A stretch of 64,000 nucleotides of DNA from Pseudopyrenochaeta lycopersici (Eukaryota > Ascomycota > Dothideomycetes > Pleosporales > Pseudopyrenochaetaceae): positions 62,001-126,000 of the forward strand of contig NHZP01000021.1 of the NCBI GenBank assembly GCA_003313425.1, in the 5' to 3' direction. Positions 1 to 12,383 of this stretch are shown here, one piece after another; the first letter of the stretch is position 1; each line of letters begins with the position of its first letter. The translations under genes were made by a program, and so were the position numbers. The notes beneath the pieces are model-generated. The model did not search any database. It saw nothing but the letters and a program-made list of their open reading frames with translations, and had not been told where the DNA came from.

Positions 1-3000
1 GAAGCTGATGCGAACCAAATTCGGAAAGATCTTAAACCAGAGAGTCGAGTCGTACGGCACGTCACTACTGCAAAGTTCTACCAAAGTGCTCTGGACATTG
101 CTTTTGCGCATACCACGTTGGAGACGACTTCGTTCAGCAAGAGAGAGCTTCTCATCGCTGATGTCCATGACTTTCTGAGGACTGCCTTCCATCACACGAA
201 TGACACGAGTGTTAGATCCGCCCAGTGCAGTGTCGAATTCAGTGATCAAACGAAGTACCGTGACAGCATAGGCTCGCACTCGGCGTGAGGGTGAACATAG
301 GAAAAAAAGGCCATGTGACTCGACCTCGTCCACATGGGCCCAGACGGAGGAAAGGTCGAGTTGAATGGCTCGGTTACCGGACCCGTCATCTGGCGTATCT
401 AAGGCTGCTTTGCGTGTCTTATGCTTGATCTCCTCAATCCAGATCTGAAGTAACTCTACATAGAGCTTCAACGTGCTTTCGATGTGGCCAGGGCCGAGCA
501 TACCTCCGTCCGACATGGTAGCATAGCGGTCGTCGAAGTTGAAGATAAAGCGAGCGAAGCCGATGGTAACTTGCTGGGCATGTGATTGGCGTGCTATCGA
601 CTTGAGTGACTGGGCTGACGACACAGCAATATTCGCTTGAACATGGGCGGTTCCGGTGCACAAAAGGTTGATGAGCGAATTGAAAGGAATGTGTGGAGAC
701 AAGCAGCGAGGCAATGCCTGCACAGCAACATGTAGTAGGTCATAGAACCCTTGTCGAGGATCCATGGAGGTCTGATGATCCTCACGTCGACCGAAACTAA
801 AGGCTTCAGACATGGGAGTCTTTGGGGTTTGCAGAGAAAACTTTTCATCAAGTACAGCCTGGCCACCGAATGCATTGTCGCAAATAATGGTGATCTCCCC
901 TAGTATCTTGCAGAAGCGGACATAGTATTCTTTAGCTACCTCAGCAAATCCACTGAAATTCACAGGTCGGGAGAGACGCTCTTCCTTTAGCAAGGAAGAT
1001 TTCAGGGGCAGGTGTTGAGCAGGCCGTGGACTACTAGGAGAAGTTGATGTCTCAACTGACTGTGCGTTTGGGTCGTAATCGAACGTCACCGGGAACGGTG
1101 GTTGCTGTGTGTTCTCCAAGTCCGCCATGATGGCAAGGAACGAACGAATGCCGATAACCATGCGATCGGGCTCTAGGTTTTCAACGCGAAGTTCTCGACC
1201 AGAAGTAAACAACTCCGAATTGAGCAATGGGAAGATAATGGTCTTGAAGCAAAGATCCTGGTACTTGAATCCAATAATTCGTGTGAGTTGGATCAACGGT
1301 TCTGCAATGGCGGGTTCCGTGGAAAGATACGATCGCCTTCCAGGTTGGAATACCATCCGGATGATATCCTCTAAGCGTCGCACTGCAACGTTTGGCGGTT
1401 CCGTTCCTCTTCTGTACAGATATGTCCATACTAGACGGCAAATACCCCTAAGGGCTATAGCTCTGGTCGCACGCTCTTTCAGTTTTGGTTGGGTTGACAA
1501 CGCAAGCGCGAGCCATTGTGAAAGAAATCCCTCCGTTGGAGAGGCACATAAGATGGCCGTCATCAGAGGAAAAGCTTCATGCCAGTGTTTAGGTTTGCCA
1601 AGCAGTATGGCAGTGCGCTGTTTCAGCATGTCGATCACAGTTTTCCATTTCGGCGAGCTGATCTCAGTCGTGGCTGTCGATGCGATGCGTAGTAGCAATT
1701 CTCTGAGGACCTGGCAAAAGGCATACTTGATCGGCTGCCCGTGAGCGTTGGTGTACAGCTTCGCGGCTGAAAGCATAAAATCGCAGGTACGGTCCCATGT
1801 TTCCTCGGGGTAAGATTGAACTTTTAGGTACCGTAAGGCACGGATGAGCAAGGCACCCTTAGCTTCATGGTCTCTGTTGTACTGGCCTTTGATGGACAAA
1901 TGGACATCTACTATCCTGAGGTCGGCGATGAACTTCTCCTGTACGTGCTCAAAGATGAGACCGCTCAACACACCAAGCAGCTGGCTGTAGATTGTCCAAT
2001 TGGCCAAGTTTAGGGGGGAAATTTCTACCAGGTCAGGATCGACGGTGCTTAGCTGTCCGTAGAAAAGGCCGAGAAGACGATCAGCCATGTCGAAGGTAAG
2101 GTTTTGCAAATCAGTCTGGCTCATAATTTCGATAAGGACACGACAAAGTATGTAAGTTGAGACGGTCGACCGCTGTTCCGCCTGGGTCACGGTCTGCTGC
2201 AGGGCGAGCATGTGCTCAGGACCAGAGCCTACAGATGCACTGGATTGGTGATCTAGATGGTGGTGCAATGGCTCTGTGTTTCGACGAGGCAGGATGGAAT
2301 GGGGCAGTGAAGTACCTTGTCGAGCATTGAGTAGCTGCGAGCGCTGCTTTGAGGCTTCTTCGCTCTTAGCCTTGCGCCACAACATGATGGTGTCTATGAG
2401 GGGCTTCGGCTTGTGGCGCGCAATGTGACCGAGAGCCGCTATAAGCTGGTCGAAGTTGGCGTCGACACCAGGTCCACAGACAAACTCAACTCTAGCCTCG
2501 GGCTGCCCGCGGTCTGTCATGCACTGGTTAATCTTCTGTTCCGCCTGGCTAATGAACGAGTTGAATAGGTGGTGCAGCGCATATTCACCGACTGTCTTGA
2601 GTTCGTGGGCCTGCTGGTGATGCCGGGACTGGGAGCGATGATGATGATGACCCTTCCGCGAGGACCTGGCACTCGGTGCCCGCTCCGGTTTGCGCTGGGA
2701 CACGCTGCCATCGCTTAACACTGCTTGGGATCCAACAAGGGCGTGTCCGTTGACCGTGTTTGTACCAGCAACATGTATCCCATTTGCCGCAAAGGCCTCC
2801 ACTATCGATTCCTGCGACATGACGGCTCCATCGAGAGTCCCAGCAGCAGCGGCAATGGCCTGTGGGCTCAGCGGGCTGGTTGCCGGCGAGTTGACGAAAC
2901 TGGTATTTCTTGAGTGCTGTATGCCATGCACGATGGAAGTGTTGCGGTTGTGGGCGTATGAGCCGGACGGCTTGCGCTCGAGGGTGCCCAAGGTGCGGTC

Positions 3001-3404
3001 AGGGCTCGAGTTGCTACTGGCAACGGCAACAGCAGGCGTCTGCGACCGCGGGGAGGCTATGCGCGAAGAGGCTGTCAGCGCTCGACCGCGTGTCTGGCTG
3101 GGTTCGCGAGAGGCCGAGGAGGGGTTGTCTATATGGTGAGGCACATTCCCAGCAGCTGGTCGAGCTTGCAGAAGGGGAAAAGCCGCTGCAGACACAAGAC
3201 AGGATTAGCGAAACAATCCTGCAGAGAAAAGCAGATTCGACATCGGAATAAGCTCAGACATGACACAGCATGGCCATGGATGCGAGTGTGAAAACACCCA
3301 GGCGGCGTGGGTGCGCGTTTCACGGCAACTCCCAAGGTTTGAGGGCAACATCATCAGCAAAAAGAAAGGCGGCTACTCACACATGCCGCACTCGCCGGGC
3401 TCAT
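1..3404 (-). CDS. Cell morphogenesis protein PAG1/Tao3/Mor2 (Furry family), 5' part, truncated by window edge
   Basis: The minus strand is open without a stop from 3207 to the window edge, giving about 1,069 N-terminal residues of a protein that continues beyond position 1. Furry-family proteins (budding yeast Tao3/Pag1, fission yeast Mor2) are large HEAT-like scaffolds of the RAM/MOR NDR-kinase network controlling polarised growth. A low-complexity Ser/Pro/His-rich N-terminus (four His at about 2640-2651) precedes the conserved block beginning LKTVGEYALHHLF near 2610, then helical repeats, e.g. DRLLGLFYGQLS and DDRYATMSDGGMLGPGH. Proposed start: ATG at 3404 in a 22-nt first exon (3383-3404), intron 3186-3382 with a GCTAAT branch and CTGCAG acceptor, main exon 1-3185. 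The donor is either GTGTGA (in frame with that ATG) or the adjacent GTGAGT with a start at 3384, so the first residues are uncertain. The large plus-strand frames here are antisense shadows. Confidence 0.88.
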
Positions 3405-4941
3405 CTTCTGGGTCTAGCGGAGAAAGCTGCGGCCTGTCCGGAGTGGCTTACGATGCAAAAAGGCGTCGGCGTGAAGGGAGCGAAGACTACTATCGACCAC
3501 TTTCATGGTGGGTGTCAGGGCCAGGTCCCCCTTGTGCCTGGCTAGGTCTCGTTCCTGAATGCTAGCCCGATTGGTGGCCATGATCGTCTATGGCGTCCGG
3601 CATCACGACGGCTACGGAGATCCACCGAAATTTGCTCTTGGTCCTCCACGTGGAACAAGTGCTCAATTCATATCATCAATGAGCTGCACAAAGCTACCGT
3701 GCTGAACACTTTGTCACTGAGCCATCATACTAAATTCGGCGCATGCACTCTCTCGCCCAAGCCCTCCGACGACACTAAGATAAAACGTCCTGCACCATCT
3801 CATAGCAATCCAATCACAATATAGCCGAGGATCTACATTGGAGTAACGTTTGCAAGGCTGCAGTTTGATGTATTGATGTCTTAGGCTGACTGAATTCCCT
3901 ATTAAAATGGTTGCTTGCTCGAAGGACAAGGACCTTTGTCCACATGCTCTCTACTTCTATCATGCATGATTAGCTGACCGCTACGCGCGAATAATCTCGA
4001 CGCGTCCGGACTTTTGGCTGTGAGTTGTAACGACTACAGAGCACGGCTTTCACGATTCTGTTCAGTGGGGGCTGAAGTGCTTGGCTTGCCCCTCCGGCAT
4101 GTGAGAAAGAGGCAACACCTCTGAGGAGACAACCATCACCTGTGTCGGCTCACGTACGCTCTCTTATGCTGACGGCCGTCCGGCCAGGTGAAGCAACATG
4201 GCTTCGATACAACGGATGCCGAACTGCTCAGGTCTCCTCGGATGATCGGACTTTCCATCCCCGGCTCCTGCTGACCGCATCGGCTCCGAACGAGTGCAAT
4301 AAGTCGTTGTATATGTAGTCGGTTTCTTCAGCTATTGGAGTGAGGCAAGAATTATTTCTCTTCCTGCGCCACAGGGCTGTTGACTGCACACTCGTTACTT
4401 TTGTCTCCAAAATCCAGGCTTTGCGTCCGTCGTGCTCGCACGAGCACAAGATTCTGTGACAGTAGTGTACCCCACAAAGGCGGAAGTGTCCTCGAGTGTG
4501 TGGGGTTCTAGGTCGAATTTTGCGGAAAGGCAGCGAAGGTCGGGAACAACAGGGACCTGCCAGGAGCGGAATTGACGCGTTCCGACCGAAACACGTCCGA
4601 GGCTTCGGCTCGATTGTCACCAAGGCATTTGGGGACGGCAGGGCTTTCGCCCGCACTGCTGCGTCAAGCGCACAAGCTGTAGAAAAGGACAAGAAGAGGG
4701 CATTTCCTGCTGTTGTCAGCTCTGACTGTGACGCAGCTCAGATCAGGCAGCTGAAACGCGATAAGACCACCGCCTAAGCGACGCACGTCCGCCTAATACA
4801 GCCGATCTACCCTCCACCGCCTTCCTGCTCATACAAATATTACCGCCGCTTGTCCTCTTTCGGAGAGGACTAAATACCGTGTCAATGTCAGCGCAGCCCC
4901 TCCGTGTTCCTCTACCTCTCCACCTCACGGCCCTCAGCAAC
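3405..4941. promoter_or_regulatory. Divergent intergenic region between PAG1 and P450 reductase
   Basis: About 1.5 kb separates the two divergently transcribed genes and must hold both promoters and 5' leaders. I see no convincing coding sequence. Frames at 4228-4692 (-) and 4496-4777 (+, GTG start) overlap each other antisense and resemble no family I know. CT-rich sequence just before 4942 is typical of fungal leaders. Two in-frame ATGs at 4879 and 4885 precede the preferred reductase start. Confidence 0.6.
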
Positions 4942-7088
4942 ATGGCGCAACTTGACACTCTGGACATCATCGTGCTCGCCGCTCTCCTGGTCGGGACCAT
5001 CGCTTACTTCACCAAGGGCACCTACTGGGCCGTCTATGGAGACCCTTACGGCAACTCGCTGGCGAGCGCCAATGGCGCTGCAAAGGCCGGCAAGTCACGA
5101 AACATAATAGAGAAGATGGAGGAGACGGACAAGAACTGCGTTGTTTTCTATGGCAGCCAGACAGGCACGGCTGAGGACTATGCTTCCCGTCTATCCAAGG
5201 AGGGCCACTCGCGTTTCGGTCTCAAGACCATGGTAGCAGATCTTGAGGAATACGACTTTGATAACCTGGACAGCTTCCCCGATGACAAGCTCGCAGTATT
5301 CGTGCTTGCTACCTACGGCGAGGGCGAGCCCACCGACAACGCCGTCGAGTTCTACGAGTTCATTGGCTCCGAGGACATAAGCTTTGCCGAAGGTGGCAGC
5401 GTCGACGACAAGCCTCTCAGCAAGCTCAACTACGTCGCCTTTGGCCTCGGTAACAACACATACGAGCACTACAACTCCATGGTGCGCAATGTAGACAAGT
5501 ATTTGACCAAGCTCGGCGCCACCAGGCTGGGCGCTGCCGGTGAGGGCGACGATGGTGCTGGTACCATGGAAGAGGATTTCCTCGCCTGGAAGGAGCCCAT
5601 GTGGGCTGCTGTTTCCGAGAAGATGGGCTTGGAGGAGCGCGAGGCTGAATACGAGGCCGTCTTCGAGGTCACCGAGAAGCCCGAACTGTCTGCTGAAGAC
5701 AACACTGTCTACCTAGGCGAGCCGAACAAGAATCATCTCGAGGGTACCCAAAAGGGCCCCTATAATGCCAACAACCCCTTCATCGCACCTATTGTCGAGT
5801 CTTCCGAGCTGTTCACCGCTCAAGATAGAAATTGCCTGCACATGGAAATTGACATTTCCGGCTCTAACCTGTCGTACACCACTGGAGACCACATCGCTAT
5901 CTGGCCCAATAACGCTGGCAAGGAGGTCGATCGCTTCTTCAAGATTCTCGGCCGTGAAGACAAGCGTCATACCGTTATTGCAGTCAAGGGCCTTGATCCC
6001 ACCGCCAAGGTCCCCTTTCCGTCTCCCACCACCTACGATGCCGCTGTTCGCTTCCACATAGAAATCAACGCCGCTGTGTCTCGTCAATTAGTTTCTGGAA
6101 TTGCTCAATTCGCGCCCAACGATGATATCAAGGCTGAAATGGTCAAGCTTGGTGGCGACAAGGATTACTTCAAGCAAAACGTCACCGATCGGAACCTGAA
6201 CCTAGCGCAATTGCTCGAGATTTCAGGTAAGGGCGAGATATGGTCCAAAATCCCATTTTCATTCATGTTCGAAAACCTGCTCAAGATCCAGCCTCGCTAC
6301 TACTCCATCTCTTCATCTTCTCTCGTCCAGAAGAACAAGATTTCCATCACGGCCGTCGTCGAGTCGCTTGTTAAGCCTGGTGCACCTCATATTCTCAAAG
6401 GTGTCACGACCAATTACCTTCTTGCCCTGAAGCAGAAGCAGCACGGTGATCCAAATCCAGATCCTCATGGCCTCAATTACGCCATCACCGGACCCCGCAA
6501 CAAGTACGATGGCATTCACGTCCCGGTGCATGTACGACATTCCAACTTCAAGCTCCCCTCCGATCCCTCGAAGCCCATCATCATGGTCGGTCCAGGAACC
6601 GGTGTTGCTCCCTTCCGCGGGTTTATCCAAGAACGAGCCGCACAAGCAAAGGCTGGCCAGAATGTTGGAAAGACCATACTCTTCTTCGGGTGCAGGAGAC
6701 AGTCGGAGGATTTCATGTACCAGGATGAGTGGAAGGCAAGTTGACACGTCCATTTATATTGGTCACATAGTAGCTGACACTTTGGACATAGCAATACAAA
6801 GAGGCTCTTGGCGACAACTTCGTCATGTATACGGCTTTCTCGCGGGACGGCCCTAAGAAAGTCTACGTTCAGAATAAGATCAACGAGGCAGGTGAAGAGG
6901 TTAACAAGTTGCTCGAACAAAAGGCGTACTTTTATGTCTGTGGTGATGCTGCGCACATGGCTCGCGAGGTCAATGCTCTTCTCGGTAAGATCATTTCTAA
7001 GTACAGGAATGTATCAGCGACGAAGGGTGAGGAGATTGTTAAAGCGATGAGGGCATCGAACCAGTATCAAGAGGACGTCTGGTCATGA
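4942..7088 (+). CDS. cprA: NADPH-cytochrome P450 reductase
   Basis: Transfers electrons from NADPH through FAD and FMN to microsomal cytochromes P450 for sterol and secondary metabolism; ER-anchored. Exons 4942-6735 and 6792-7088 give 696 aa, the usual family length of about 695. Visible in order: N-terminal membrane anchor (residues ~8-25), FMN-binding YGSQTGTAEDYA (from ~70), ATYGEGEPTDN (~124), GLGNNTYEHYN (~169), FAD-binding RYYSISSSS (~452) and GVTTNYL (~488), NADPH-binding GPGTGVAPFRGF (G550 onward) and FFGCRRQSEDFMYQDEW, and a C-terminal VWS whose tryptophan is the usual FAD-stacking residue. I chose ATG 4942 (MAQLDTLD) because homologues start there; an in-frame ATG at 4879 would add 21 residues. 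The single intron has a GC donor (AAG|GCAAGT). No P450 gene lies in the window. Confidence 0.96.
6736..6791 (+). other. GC-AG intron in the P450 reductase gene
   Basis: The exon ends in GAGTGGAAG and the intron begins GCAAGT, then ends CATAG before CAATACAAAGAG. Only this 56-nt removal keeps DEWK-QYKEALGDNF in frame; the nearby GT, at 6740, would shift the frame. The donor matches the strong consensus known for GC-AG introns. Confidence 0.9.
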
Positions 7089-10000
7089 TTTGGCCAGCGC
7101 GAACCCTTTCAACCAGTCCTAAACTTGAGCTCGAGCATTTTGAAGTAGATTGAGTAGATTGGAGCGATCAGGCGTTTTACTAGCACCATCATGTTGGGCA
7201 AGACTCAGTTCTTGATTTCGAGCGACTTCTGTTTACCGCCTTATAAAGCTTCACAGATACATACTAGTTCGAGATGTAGATAGCATATAGATCAGCTCTA
7301 GCATATTCAGACCAAATGTTGTTGCTGTCGCACACTTGACACGTAGCCTGGACTCATTCATGATCCGCCTTGTCAATACTCAAACTTCGTGGACCAAAGT
7401 ACTCGGAGGCCATTGATATATGTCCAGGCGACAAGGTACATCATGAAGCGTCCTATGCAGACCACTTGTTGTGATGCGATAGGTTTGGTGTTCCAAAACG
7501 TCCTGGAATTAATAGTGAAAGCCGAATCCCGATTAGTAGAGCGATGAGTTCCTCTGCAACTCTTCTAAACTTCCAACCACCGACCCCGCAACATTATTAC
7601 CATTGTGCGCTGCATCACATCCACAAAATGACGTCCGGTGGTGGACCCCACGATGAGCGTTCCATAGGTCTTGAAGCTAGCCTTTATGACGCCTTGATGA
7701 GACACAATTGGCTTTACAATCAGGCGGATCATAAGTGTGCAGGCTGGGACTGAATAGTTGACTACTTTAGCTCAAGCGTCCCCGATGGATCTTGAATCAG
7801 CCTAAAACTTGCAAGGCTGGCACGAATATGGGCTAGACTGCATCTGCGCTTTTGTACAACAACGCGGATGTAGGCCGGCAACAACTGATGGAAGTGATTT
7901 CGTTCTTTGCCGTTGGTGGTAGCGACGCCTGCCGCAATCCAGGTTTTGGGTGCACTTAGGTAACCTTCGCAGTGAAGGCCTTTACAATTTTCTGACGAGC
8001 AGAGAACAGTCGGGTGATGAGAACGAAAATGATGTACGCAGCGCTAGACGGTGTACAGCATGCAGGACACTTGACGGTTACCACAGGCCCTCGCGCTTGG
8101 TTCCTGCAGATGCCAATATCCAAGACACCGATATGATTTCTCAGCCAACTAGGTCGGACGGCTGCTTTGTCGAAGCTATTATGCCAGGTTCACTAGGCGA
8201 TCCGCAGTACGGGCAGCTTCGCAGCATGTATGCGACACGGTAACCAGTGCGTTTGCGCCCACGCAGCACGCGAGGAAGCGAGCAGACCTCCATTCAGTGA
8301 GATCTGTGGCACTTTGATCCGAGCAGAGTCCCCCAAATAGCCGTTTGCAGGACTGTCGACGGAGACACTACACGCTATGAGTTAGTGGGTACCTTAACTT
8401 AGTCCTGTGCACACATCCAAATTTTCCCAAGAAACCCTGTTCGCCCTGTGCTATCTTTCTTATAACACCCCGAACTTTCTTAGGCGTACAGCCGCGTATT
8501 TACTGCTTCTGTCTCGTATGAGAGTGACGTTTCCTATATTCTAAGATGGCTGGTCCAGCTTGACTAGGTCCGGAGCCTTGCCCTTGCGTCTGCTTTGCCG
8601 CTGCCCAGGACACGGAGAATCTCATCCTAGGTGAATTCTGGAAGACAGGACGCTGATTTAGGCTTCAGTCCGTGGACTCCCATCATCATCATCATCACCC
8701 AACAAGCACCTTTTACGTTGAAGGTCAAGCATGGCTCGCTGACCTCAACGCCTCGACTGCGCGGCAGACTAGTAACGGCTGCCACTCGCTGCACTGCGCC
8801 GGCTCACCGCGGGGGGTTACAAGTGCACTGCGGATGCAACAAATCGTCAGGCTATTTCAAGCCCTTCACAGACAGGCGGCAGCCGGACTATAGCTCATCA
8901 TGAGTGAGGCACCCTGCTTGTGTCTCCTCACTAACGTGCTGCAAGCTAATTCGACGCCAAACAAAGCTATGCACCTCGTCTGGCTTGGATAGGGCCAATA
9001 CGGACACCCGAGCGTCTGTTGAGGTGCAGAAGTGAGAAAGTGACAGACCAAATCTTCACCATCGATGCCTGCTGCCAAGTGTACATTAAAACAAATTTGA
9101 GGTAGACAACGATGCCCAGGCTATGAGGCAAACAGCCGACAATCACTTGGAGGTAATTTTCCCCCTCCTCCTTGTTCGTCAGCCCTACTGCAAGGGCGCA
9201 GTGGCTGCATTGACCTTCGCCATTGTGGGAAGCACGGTACTGCAAGTAGAAGCTAGACCGCCGATGCTGGCGCTTCGTCGTCTGGAGACTGCTACACATC
9301 CGTCTCAGAAAGGCATGGCTGCCAGCATTGCGGATGCGGGTAGATTGCACGACCGATGCGACCTCGCACCGCTGCGTTCATATGCAGCACTCAAAAAACC
9401 GTATCCCTGGCTTGTACATTCTATGCAGCACCCGTGTGCACTGATGATATTAAAGCAGCAACTCTCCTACCATAGTGAGTAGGACAACACACACAAACAC
9501 ACTCTGCAGCTACACCCGCCATCAAAAATTGACATTACTATTGAAACAGCCCTTCTGCAGCATTATTTAGGGGCCGGCAGTGCGCCTTTTCCAAATCGTA
9601 GAGGGAAAGGATACTTCGCTCGATATACTCAGCGCTGCCATTGTCGTGGATTTGGTATCTGCTGCTATTGCTTAGAGGTCAATTAATAGGCAGGTGAGTC
9701 TCTTCTCCTGGCGTGCTTCCCTCACGGTGACTTTTTTGTCAGGGGCGAGGCTGCTGTTTGTGTATTCACGGCGGTTGCTACTCATCTGCGCCGAGACAAC
9801 ACCACGGATCGTCTTTCCTCATCCGCCATGCCCAGCCGCCGCGTTCGAGTACAACATCTTCCCTCTGCCCCTCCATATTCTCTCTTCTCTTCTCTTCTCT
9901 TCTCTTCTCTTCTCTTCACTCTTTCTGACCACTCCTTTCTCACCAATACGCATCAGTGGCACATTCTTTGTAGCTTTCCGCAGGTCAGTCTCCTCTCTCC

Positions 10001-10429
10001 ACCGCAATTTTCTCCAGCTATCGATTAACATATTCGCCAGCTTTGGAGTCACTACCAGTCGCGCACATTGCAAAAGTTTGACATTTACGACCTGGTCAGT
10101 CGCCTTTCACTGCCCACTTTTCCTGATCATCTTAATGTTTCCCTCGGATGCCTCATGTGCTTGTGAAGCATGGCTGTACTCACCATCACCAATCACCGCT
10201 TAATTTCTCATTACTACATTTTCAGCCTAAGCTACATGAAAGCTGACCATTTGCCAGAGCAACGTTCTTCTCTGCATCTCAACTGACTCGCCCATTCTGC
10301 CTTCTCTTGAGATTTCTTGCATCGGTGCTTTTTAAGCCCACGTATTCTGACCCGCCCACGCTTGCATCAGTCCTCGCTCCCGATACCAGCCTTTCGGTTC
10401 AGTTCAGTGCTCAACGTTCGGTCACACTC
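7089..10429. other. 3.3-kb non-coding stretch: reductase 3' region and long upstream/leader region of the RRM gene
   Basis: I find no supportable gene. ORFs are short, begin at alternative codons or overlap on both strands. The part from about 9690 to 10429 is strongly pyrimidine-rich and looks like promoter and a long 5' leader for the RNA-binding protein gene, containing a TTCTC pentanucleotide array at 9879-9916. A (CAT)n stretch near 8680 is the only other simple repeat seen. Confidence 0.5.
9879..9916 (+). repeat. TTCTC pentanucleotide microsatellite
   Basis: Seven to eight tandem copies of a TTCTC unit in the pyrimidine-rich leader region about 520 bp before the RRM gene's start codon. 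Such polypyrimidine tracts are frequent in fungal promoters and leaders; the pure repeat should be length-variable between strains. Confidence 0.85.
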
Positions 10430-12383
10430 ATGTCCAAATATCCGGCAATGACCACCAACTCTCGGCAGGCAACCTACGTAGCCCCCCCTACAGGATACAA
10501 GGGACAGAATATGCTTTATAATCAGGCCGGTCACGGTCACGGCTCGAATCAATACCTCCCCCGAGGTCTGCCGATATCTCCGACTGTTGAAGGCAGTATG
10601 CACAGTATGACGAACAATATGGCGGCCCTCAATATGCACGCATCGTATGGCTCGTCAGCCACTTCCAAATCTGCTGGCTCTGCCGTTTCCGGTCACTCTG
10701 ATTACAGCAACATGCCGCACTCCCAGGGTCAAGGGCTCTGGGTTCCGAATCAACATGTCTTAGGATCGATGTATCAGGTCATACCCGGTAACCAGCAACA
10801 GACTGGCATGGCGCCCTCTCCCAGTGTGTATAGTCACGGCGGCGCATATGTCCCCCAGGCCGCGTATCAGTACGGTCAAGCTGTCGTTGACAACAACCCT
10901 ATGCCACCAGCTTGGGCTGCCCGGATGTCCTCAGCCGAGATGCCGTCGCTAATGACGCCGCGACGTGACTCTGTCTCTTCTAACGAGAACGATATCCCAG
11001 GAACTCCGTATGGTAGCGGTGGGATGTACCGCTACGGTGCAGGCACCACCATCATGGATCGTTCTCCGAGTGGCATGTATACGAGCAGCGCAACGCCCTC
11101 GCCCTCGCAACTTGCACACCCTTACCAGGTCATAACCCCGATTGCGAAGCAACAGATAATGCCCACATTGCCTCCTCATCTATTGGCTCTCGTACACCAA
11201 GAACCTCCAATTCCTCGCGCGATTCCAGCTCCTAGCTCCCCACACAAGCCACTTGACCGGAGCCTGGAGAACAAGACCGGTGAGACTAACGTGTACATTC
11301 GAGGTCTTCTTCCAGAGACGAAAGATGAAATGCTCCATGCTTGGGGTGAGAGGTTCGGCGACATTCAGAGCTCCAAGTCGATCATTGACCTGAAGACCAA
11401 TCTTTGCAAAGGGTTAGTCGCTGCATCGACGCACTGTGGCTTGATATACTGACATTTGGCTCGAGATTTGGGTTTATCAAATACCACAACTTCGAGGACG
11501 CCGAAGACTGTATCCGTGGATTCCACTATCTTGGATACGAAGTCAGCTTCGCTCGTGTAGGTTTTTCTCGGCTTTTTCTGTCCATCATGTTCATCGCTAA
11601 TTCTTGCCAGGAATCCTTCTACTCTAAGCTGAAGAAATTCTCCGATGAATGCAACACGAATCTTTATGTGTCCAACATCCCCAAGAATATGAATGAGCAT
11701 GTATGTTATCTTAAAATTGCCGGAAGACGACCTTGCTGACATTTCGTTTAGGAACTTGCTTCAATCTTTGCTCCACACAAGGTGTGCTCAAGCAGAATAC
11801 TCCGTGACACTTCGGGCACAGGTCGTGGCGTGGGTTTTGCGCGGTATGACGCCAAATCAGGGTCGATTTTTGTGATTGGTCGCTCATCATCTATAGCTTT
11901 GAGTCTCGCGACATCTGTGATGAAGTCATCAAGGCTTTCAACAACACTCCTGTCTCCAAGCCTGGTGGAGAGGAGCACCTCATTCAGATTCGATTCTCCG
12001 ATACACACGAACAGAAGATGCTCAAACAGCAGACGGCTGCCGGTCGCGTCTTCCGTGCCGCCGAGTACGAGGTCGGTGTTGCCCAGGCCAGGGCACTGGG
12101 CACACCTGACCGCTATCTCAATGTCTCTCCGGTGTCGCAAGGACAGTCGAGCGAATTCGAGATGTATATGCAGCGTAGCTATCGTCAGCCATGGGCACCA
12201 GCTGTCCCATCGACCCTTGGCCCCTCTCGTCCAAGTGTGTACCATGTAACGCAAGCTGGTGGTATCAAGAGCGAGGACGGTGCGTCTGACGATGGTGTTG
12301 ATATCAAGACCAATCCCGCCACGCCTGTCAAGACCGATGACAAGGCTCTCTCCCCAAGCCGACTTTCTGGCTGTGGCGATTAA
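10430..12383 (+). CDS. RBMS/MSSP-like RNA-binding protein with two RRM domains
   Basis: Five exons (10430-11412, 11466-11556, 11611-11700, 11752-11843, 11897-12383) close in frame to 580 aa; all four introns are 51-54 nt with GT..AG ends. The first ~270 residues are low-complexity (Ser, Gln, Gly, Tyr, Met rich, disordered). Two adjacent RRMs follow: the first with NVYIRGL (RNP2) and GFGFIKY (RNP1), the second with NLYVSNI (RNP2) and GRGVGFARF (RNP1). Paired RRMs and the second domain's ILRDTSGTGRGVGFAR motif match the RBMS/MSSP family, which binds AU-rich single-stranded RNA/DNA and regulates mRNA stability or translation. Introns interrupt both RRMs, the first and fourth exactly within the RNP1 motifs. 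The ATG at 10430 is the first in-frame one; the frame opens earlier only from a TTG. The precise biological role is unknown from sequence. Confidence 0.9.

Noticed and set aside
1109..1744. 211-aa plus-strand open frame
   Set aside because: It lies antisense to the conserved PAG1 coding sequence and has no family features; the minus strand carries the recognisable protein.
4496..4777. 93-aa plus-strand ORF upstream of the P450 reductase
   Set aside because: It starts at GTG, overlaps a minus-strand frame, and looks like GC-rich promoter sequence.
8675..8697. Run of CAT codons resembling a histidine tag
   Set aside because: It is a trinucleotide microsatellite in non-coding sequence, with no vector sequence around it.
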